From assembly GCA_041743835.1 (NCBI GenBank), contig JBGTLW010000402.1, forward strand, positions 1-20,412: 20,412 bases of DNA, in the 5' to 3' direction. Source of the stretch: JBGTLW01 sp041743835 (lineage in GTDB: Bacteria > Planctomycetota > Phycisphaerae > Phycisphaerales > Phycisphaeraceae). Below, in pieces: positions 16,610-20,412 of this stretch (within the stretch, counting starts at the first letter, position 1; each line of letters starts with the position of its first letter). A program made the translations under genes and the position numbers. Under the pieces are notes generated by a model, which was not told the DNA's origin, did no database searches, and saw only the letters and a program-made list of their open reading frames with translations.

Positions 16610-16627
16610 CCAAAATCTGTTTTGGTT
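16608..16627. promoter_or_regulatory. Perfect palindromic operator-like site
   Basis: AACCAAAA and TTTTGGTT form perfect 8-bp inverted arms around a 4-base centre. The site overlaps the -35 box by two bases and begins 34 bases upstream of the regulator's ATG. The arm length and spacing fit a dimeric GntR-type HTH protein, so it is a good candidate for autoregulation by the neighbouring gene. Binding is inferred only. Confidence 0.55.
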
Positions 16628-16676
16628 GCGTAAAATTTTTACCCCCTCGACCGATCCGTTGGCTGCACGACCGCGC

Positions 16677-16715
16677 AACCGCTAATCGCACCAATTTCGT
16701 GCGATTTTTGCGGTT
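16677..16715. promoter_or_regulatory. Two-tier inverted repeat upstream of the regulator gene
   Basis: Inner arms AATCGCAC (16684-16691) and GTGCGATT (16699-16706) flank 7 bases. Outer arms AACCGC (16677-16682) and GCGGTT (16710-16715) extend it. It lies 103-141 bases upstream of the regulator's ATG and 91 bases after the GH31 stop. No T-run follows on the minus strand, so it fits an intrinsic terminator poorly; a second operator or an mRNA 3' hairpin for the GH31 gene are the alternatives. Confidence 0.45.
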
Positions 16716-16805
16716 TGGCACAGCCTGCCGCCACGCCAGGTTCCGCCGCGTGTTGCCGCAGCCCCTGCAGACCATAGCCAATTTTGGCCGAAATGCGCCG
16801 TGAGG

Positions 16806-18974
16806 TTACCACCGGACCGATGGGCTTGTGGCCAAACCCACGCGATGCCGGGACCCCGCGTACTTTCCGAGCCTTAGGACTTTGAGTACACCCTCCTCGC
16901 TGAGGGCAACATGCAGTTCGTTGAAAACTCCGCGGCGGTAGTCGAAAGTGCAGCCATCGTCTTCCCACAGTCGGCAGGTGCGAGACGGCGAGCCAAACCG
17001 GTGGACCTGCACATCGAAGACGGTCTGATCCGTGATGTGCGGCAGGTCTTGGGCGATCGGCAGGAGCGTGCCATCGGCTGCGAAGATCAACATCTCGTCA
17101 AGGCGAACCTCCCGCTCGTGGAACTGGCCACCCGCGTAAACCCGTCCGGTGAAGATGTCATGCCACCGACCTTCGGGCAGGTAGAAGCGTCGCGTCTGCT
17201 GGCCGGTGAAGATCGGCACGGCAAGTAGATCAGGCCCGAACATCCACTGGTCATCGAGTTCTCGCACCTGCGGGTCGTTCGGCCAATCCATCACCAGCGC
17301 CCGCACCGGCGGCAGCCCTTGGCGAAGGTAGTCGGCGAAGGCGCTGTACAGGTATGGAACCAATCGCATCCGTAATTGCAGCACGCGACGACATATGCCT
17401 CGGGTTTGCTCCACACCCGGGGAGCACCCGGACTCATCCGTCCGGCCACGCCGCCGAGCGGGTTGAACATCCGCTTGCGTGTAGTCCATGTCCCAAGGGG
17501 TACCATCGATGTACCATGCGTTGATCAGTGCCTGCGGAGACAGAATGACCGTCTGCAAGCGTCGCACCAGTTCTTCGCTTGATCTGGCGTGGCGCACTTC
17601 GGGGCACCACAGCAAACCGGAGAAGCCTGACGTACACATACCCCGCACAAAGTCGCGGTGGTCATACAGGTCGCTGTACAGGACGAAAGGCTGAGGGGCG
17701 GCGAACGCGTGTGAAGATCGAACCTCGCCATAGGTGCGGCGATCCACGGCTTCAAAGGCGTCGCCGATCGCTCGCTGGTAGGCCAAACCGAACAGACTGT
17801 GCATCTGCTCGCCATCGGCGCCAGATGGGAATTGATCGTGTTCCGGGAAGGACCAGGGCCGCTTCACGAAATCGGAACTGTCGCACTCGTCGAGTTTGAA
17901 TCCGCTGATGCCCTGCTCAGCAAACTGGTGTTGGTGATGATCAGTGAACACCTGCTGCACATCGGGGTCGAGCAGGTCGGGTACTGCCCCATTGAACACC
18001 GCCCATTGCCCTACGCGGTCGCCGATCCGTGGCCGCATCGGACTGTCGGGATGAACGAACGCGTGCTCCCAAAGATTGACCTCGAAGCCCTGTTCGGCAA
18101 GCTGCCGGATCATCTGGTCCGGCTGCGGAAACCGATGCGAATCCCATGCAAAGGTGCAGGGGTAGGCGTGCGACTGCCATCCGGGTTCCAGCCCCAGTAC
18201 ATCGCAGGGCATCTGGCTGTCGCGCAAACGATGGGCGATCGACAGAACCTGTTCCTGATCCCATTGGGCAAATGCCCGATACCACACCCCCAGCCCACGC
18301 AGCGACGGTAGGCATCCGCCGCCGCTGAAAAGGTTGTACCGACAGACCACGTCCCGAAGCGTCGGCCCGGCAATGATGTACACGTCCACGCCCTGACAGT
18401 GCGGCACATGGGCTTGGATCGGACTGCCTGCTCCACTGCTTCGGCCATACAAGGCGTCAGTTTCCGTGGCGACGGGTGTTATGCCGTGGTCGCTGGCAGT
18501 TATATCGCCGGGCGCGTGATGCGAGCCGACGTAGAACTGCACATATCGGGCCGTATCGAACAACAGGCCCCAACCCCGCGGAGAAATCAGTAAGGGGACG
18601 GGCGCATGCGAATCCCCCGTGTCCGCCGGCGGATCACTATTCACCCGCAGCACACGCTTCTTGGCCTTCTGGTTGAGGGATTTCAACTGCAGGCCTAAAC
18701 CGTAATACGCCTCGTCGGATGCGGGGATCATCACGGTGAACCCTTGGGCCGAACGCCGTGCCAACCATTGTGTCACATCCAACGGGCAAGCCGATACCTC
18801 AGCTAGCCCCTTAGGCTCGGCCGGATCGGCGGATCGAAAACGCGACGGAACGATCGCTTCAGGATACCCCAGTCGAACGCACCAGATGCCCGGATAGACC
18901 GCCTTCGGCGTGACGGCGAAGCCATCCGCCAGTTGACCACCCTCCGCAATTGTCTCGCTGGACTGAATCGCCAT
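16806..18974 (-). CDS. GH31-family alpha-glycosidase
   Basis: The product has 722 residues. The ATG at 18974 has GGAGG 8 bases upstream, while the in-frame ATG at 19001 has none. The N-terminal beta domain includes the GH31-like YYGLGLQ (90-96) and GWGLLFDT (134-141). The barrel starts near GLGVWYRAFAQWDQE and has DVLGLEPGW (258-266). GISGFKLDECDSSDF has Asp362 as expected nucleophile. SSHAFAAPQPFVLYSDLYDHRDF and GFSGLLWCPEVR follow, then beta domains (LPEGRWHDIFTGRVYAGG). Family members cleave alpha-linked glucose, xylose, galactose or sulfoquinovose. The usual W-x-G-D context of the acid/base aspartate is replaced here by LYSDLYDHRDF, as in a separate GH31 branch, so the substrate is unclear. 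No signal peptide. It lies upstream of the regulator gene and has its own candidate promoter. Confidence 0.88.
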   Translation of the reverse strand: MAIQSSETIAEGGQLADGFAVTPKAVYPGIWCVRLGYPEAIVPSRFRSADPAEPKGLAEVSACPLDVTQWLARRSAQGFTVMIPASDEAYYGLGLQLKSLNQKAKKRVLRVNSDPPADTGDSHAPVPLLISPRGWGLLFDTARYVQFYVGSHHAPGDITASDHGITPVATETDALYGRSSGAGSPIQAHVPHCQGVDVYIIAGPTLRDVVCRYNLFSGGGCLPSLRGLGVWYRAFAQWDQEQVLSIAHRLRDSQMPCDVLGLEPGWQSHAYPCTFAWDSHRFPQPDQMIRQLAEQGFEVNLWEHAFVHPDSPMRPRIGDRVGQWAVFNGAVPDLLDPDVQQVFTDHHQHQFAEQGISGFKLDECDSSDFVKRPWSFPEHDQFPSGADGEQMHSLFGLAYQRAIGDAFEAVDRRTYGEVRSSHAFAAPQPFVLYSDLYDHRDFVRGMCTSGFSGLLWCPEVRHARSSEELVRRLQTVILSPQALINAWYIDGTPWDMDYTQADVQPARRRGRTDESGCSPGVEQTRGICRRVLQLRMRLVPYLYSAFADYLRQGLPPVRALVMDWPNDPQVRELDDQWMFGPDLLAVPIFTGQQTRRFYLPEGRWHDIFTGRVYAGGQFHEREVRLDEMLIFAADGTLLPIAQDLPHITDQTVFDVQVHRFGSPSRTCRLWEDDGCTFDYRRGVFNELHVALSEEGVLKVLRLGKYAGSRHRVGLATSPSVRW

Positions 18975-19010
18975 GCTTCGTGCCTCCGTGTGCTTAGGCA
19001 TTTGCGGGGG

Positions 19011-19039
19011 ATAATGCCAGAACCGTGCATTGTCCGCAA
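19011..19039 (-). promoter_or_regulatory. Candidate promoter of the GH31 gene
   Basis: On the minus strand TTGCGG (19034-19039) and CATTAT (19011-19016) are 17 bases apart. This would start transcription near 19005 and leave a leader of about 30 bases that contains the GGAGG ribosome-binding site. Both boxes match the consensus partly. Confidence 0.35.
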
Positions 19040-19094
19040 TCGCAACCGACCGCTGACAGGATGTGCGTTGTACATTGAATCCTCCCTATGCCAC

Positions 19095-19314
19095 TCAACC
19101 AGATCCGCGCCGGCATGACCTTGAGCCGGGCGAAGCGGAACTTGGCGCGGCGGACCAATTCGTCGTAGTGGGTGACCAGCCAGCGGTTGGCCTGGTCGCG
19201 GGCGGTGGTGTGGGGGTCGGTGTGGAGGGTGGGCGTGGTGGTCAGGATGACGCAGGCCTCCAACTCGTTGCCATCCGGGTCCTGCCAGTGCTCCCCCAGC
19301 CACACCCCAGAGCT
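19095..19314 (-). pseudogene. SRAP (YedK/HMCES)-like fragment joined to truncated umuC
   Basis: This frame shows strong G/C-rich third positions over about 70 codons and reads SGVWLGEHWQDPDGNELEA then CVILTTTP. The spacing of G-x-W, W-x-D-P-x-G, E-L, C-x-I-L-T-T resembles the middle-to-late part of SRAP-domain proteins, which crosslink to abasic sites in single-stranded DNA. The N-terminal MCGR catalytic cysteine region is absent, and the later H-x-R-M-P motif is not recognisable, so this is at most a fragment. SRAP genes are known to occur beside umuDC-type SOS operons, which supports the reading. It begins where umuC similarity stops, in another frame, and fades near the stretch just upstream of the GH31 promoter. 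Identification is tentative; the coding signal is clearer than the family. Confidence 0.4.
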
Positions 19315-19863
19315 CACGCAGTGATACACGACCCAGTGCCACGTCTACGGCATGAGGCGACTTGAGCACACAAACCCCAAGCGGACTTCCGGGCATCGGG
19401 ACGCGCTTGGCCATGTGGTTGGCGAGCTTGGCCAGTGTCTTGGTGGGAGCGACGCCGACACCCACCGGGATGCCGGTCCACTGGTGTGCCTGTTCACGCA
19501 GACGCCGGCCCCAGTGCATCAGCCGGCGTGCGGGTAGATCGCCCAGCGTGAGGAAGCACTCATCGATGCTGTACACCTCAACCAGCACGGCATGGGTGCG
19601 GTAGATGTCCACCAGGCGTCGGCTCATGTCGTCGTAGAGCGTGTAGTTCTGGAAAAGACCTTGACGTGATGGCCACGCAGCAGGTGCTCGATCTGGAAGT
19701 AGGGCCTGAACATCTCCAAGCCCAACGCTTTGGCATCTTTCGAGGCAGCCACAACCACGCCGTCGTTGTTGGACAGCACCACGACAGGCCGGCTGGCAGC
19801 GTCTGGGTCAAAGACCTGCTCAACCGAGGCGTAGAAGCTATTGGCATCGACCAGTGCGTACAT
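19301..19863 (-). pseudogene. umuC: umuC (Y-family DNA polymerase V subunit), frameshifted and truncated
   Basis: The gene starts at ATG 19863, two bases after the umuD stop. The N terminus MYALVDANSFYASVEQVF holds the catalytic Asp6, followed by RPVVVLSNNDGVVVAASKDAKALG. After HHVKVFS a missing base near 19650-19652 shifts the frame; restoring it gives F-S-S-N-Y-T-L-Y-D-D-M, the usual UmuC sequence. The new frame continues with VEVYSIDECF (catalytic Asp-Glu) and GIPVGVGVAPTKTLAKLANHMAK, and ends at RELWGV near 19301. About 188 of some 420 residues remain; the thumb, little finger and clamp-binding parts are missing. The polymerase cannot be made whole. Sequence identity to UmuC is clear by motif; loss of function is inferred from the frameshift plus truncation. 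Confidence 0.85.
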
Positions 19864-19865
19864 GG

Positions 19866-20219
19866 CTACAGCCTCGTGATCACGCCAGTGACAGTGCCCC
19901 AGACTTGCAGTTCACCGCCGCCATCCAGGAACGCTGGCATCCGGCAGACCTGACGCTCACCGTGCCAATCCGCGATGACAAAGCGTCCAGCAGCGGGCTT
20001 CATGCTGCGATCCACCACCAGGATGGAGCCGTCAAGGATGCCATCAGCGCGATGGCTATCACCGCGGACCCTGTAGAAGAACGTCGCAGCAGGGTGACGG
20101 ATGAGCAGCTGGTTGAGGTCCAGTGGCTCATCTTCATAGCCTTGGGCTGGCGATGGGAAGCCGGCCGCGATAGGGCCAAACCGACGCAGCATCAGCATGG
20201 GGATAAGGGGATCACGCAC
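19866..20219 (-). CDS. umuD: UmuD-like autoproteolytic SOS mutagenesis protein, altered active site
   Basis: The product has 117 residues, S24/LexA-fold. The cleavage region AAGFPSPA (Ala19-Gly20) and DLNQLLIRHPAATFF match UmuD closely. The serine nucleophile is Ser55 in RGDSH, and GILDGSILVVDRS follows. An ungapped alignment with E. coli UmuD from Ser60 puts Cys92 (ERQVCRM) at the place of catalytic Lys97, and the segment after it is about 15 residues shorter, ending ELQVWGTVTGVITRL. Without the lysine, RecA-stimulated self-cleavage should fail unless another residue replaces it. The GTG at 20219 is chosen because a TATACT -10 box ends 7 bases before it; ATG 20198 and 20192 are alternatives, none with a ribosome-binding site. 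It is the first gene of the umuDC operon. Confidence 0.82.
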   Translation of the reverse strand: MRDPLIPMLMLRRFGPIAAGFPSPAQGYEDEPLDLNQLLIRHPAATFFYRVRGDSHRADGILDGSILVVDRSMKPAAGRFVIADWHGERQVCRMPAFLDGGGELQVWGTVTGVITRL

Positions 20220-20226
20220 AGCCAGC

Positions 20227-20232
20227 AGTATA
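20227..20232 (-). promoter_or_regulatory. Extended -10 promoter element of umuD
   Basis: On the minus strand TGG-TATACT fits an extended -10 box; the -35 region is weak. The first base of GTG 20219 is at the expected start point of transcription. I could not find a convincing LexA box of the E. coli, Bacillus or alphaproteobacterial kind nearby. Confidence 0.45.
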
Positions 20233-20288
20233 CCAGCCAAAACCCAAACAGAAATGATGGATCCGGCCGGGCGGCAGGGTGAAGACAT

Positions 20289-20412
20289 TTACCCCCGATC
20301 TCCACCGGTGAGTGTTTGGATGAGGTAGGTGTCTTCGAGGCCGCAGCGGAGGCGTCGGGTTTTGAGGCTGGTGCGTTTGGCTTTGAGCTTGGTGCTGGCC
20401 TTGGGGGTCGAG
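20289..20412 (-). CDS. C-terminal end of an unidentified gene (partial)
   Basis: A frame open to the right edge of the window encodes about 40 residues ending LRCGLEDTYLIQTLTGGDRG with stop TAA. Third codon positions are rich in C and G, as in nearby genes, which supports coding. The upstream part is Lys/Thr/Ser-rich (KASTKLKAKRTSLKTRR). No family was recognised. It lies upstream of umuD on the same strand, 69 bases from its chosen start. Confidence 0.4.
   Translation of the reverse strand, partial: STPKASTKLKAKRTSLKTRRLRCGLEDTYLIQTLTGGDRG

Noticed and set aside
10056..18974. Possibility that the locus is a mobile glycan island
   Set aside because: No integrase, tRNA, direct-repeat ends or insertion sequence could be seen, and base composition does not visibly differ from the flanks.
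18803..19075. Frame starting at ATG 19075 with GGGAGG about 7 bases upstream
   Set aside because: Good ribosome-binding site, but the frame runs through the GH31 promoter and start in another frame and gives no recognisable protein. A leader peptide is possible but unsupported.

Overview
The window looks like a chromosomal segment of a GC-rich member of the Planctomycetota, most likely near the class Phycisphaerae. This placement is an inference. It rests on a pseudopilin with the H-X9-DG motif, a PEP-CTERM surface protein, a GntR/LacI-type sugar regulator, and a dense cluster of glycoside hydrolases with a formylglycine sulfatase. No rRNA, tRNA, CRISPR array or complete insertion sequence was seen.

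Left part (1-2626, + strand): three cell-envelope genes. They are the C-terminal part of a glycine-zipper protein, a small lipoprotein, and a DUF900-type alpha/beta-hydrolase lipoprotein. Next (2716-3864, - strand) come a small two-helix membrane protein and a 255-residue protein that resembles part of a DNA polymerase III beta clamp. Positions 3865-4294 hold a palindrome, a coding-like remnant with a membrane helix, and a candidate promoter. A GH29 alpha-L-fucosidase follows at 4295-5419 (+).

Central part (5540-18974, all - strand): a glycan-degradation locus. In transcription order it holds a GH31 glycosidase, a GntR/LacI regulator, a PEP-CTERM protein, an H-X9-DG pseudopilin, a secreted 1168-residue GH39-like protein with a duplicated N-terminal domain and a C-terminal CBM9-like domain, a sulfatase, a CBM9-like protein and a GH42 beta-galactosidase. 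The GH42 gene is broken by two frameshifts and one in-frame stop, but both catalytic glutamates can still be read. Tight spacing and overlaps (TGATG, TTGA) suggest co-transcription from the PEP-CTERM gene to the GH42 remnant. With the convergent fucosidase, the set suggests a sulfated heteropolysaccharide containing fucose and galactose as substrate. This is inference from family names. The large GH39-like protein is the only hydrolase with a clear signal peptide. The sulfatase, GH29, GH31, GH42 and CBM9-like proteins appear cytoplasmic, so oligosaccharides would have to be imported. No transporter is present in the window.

Right part (19095-20412, - strand): a decayed SOS mutagenesis operon. 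umuD is intact in length, but its expected catalytic lysine is a cysteine. umuC carries a one-base frameshift and is truncated. It runs directly into a fragment that resembles an SRAP (YedK/HMCES) protein. The final 124 bases hold the C-terminal end of an unidentified gene.

The most interesting signals are: the umuD-umuC-SRAP wreck with an altered UmuD active site; a perfect palindrome overlapping the -35 box of the regulator gene; three genes that look leaderless; a C-rich transcript tract between the pseudopilin and GH39 genes; and the clamp-like protein.
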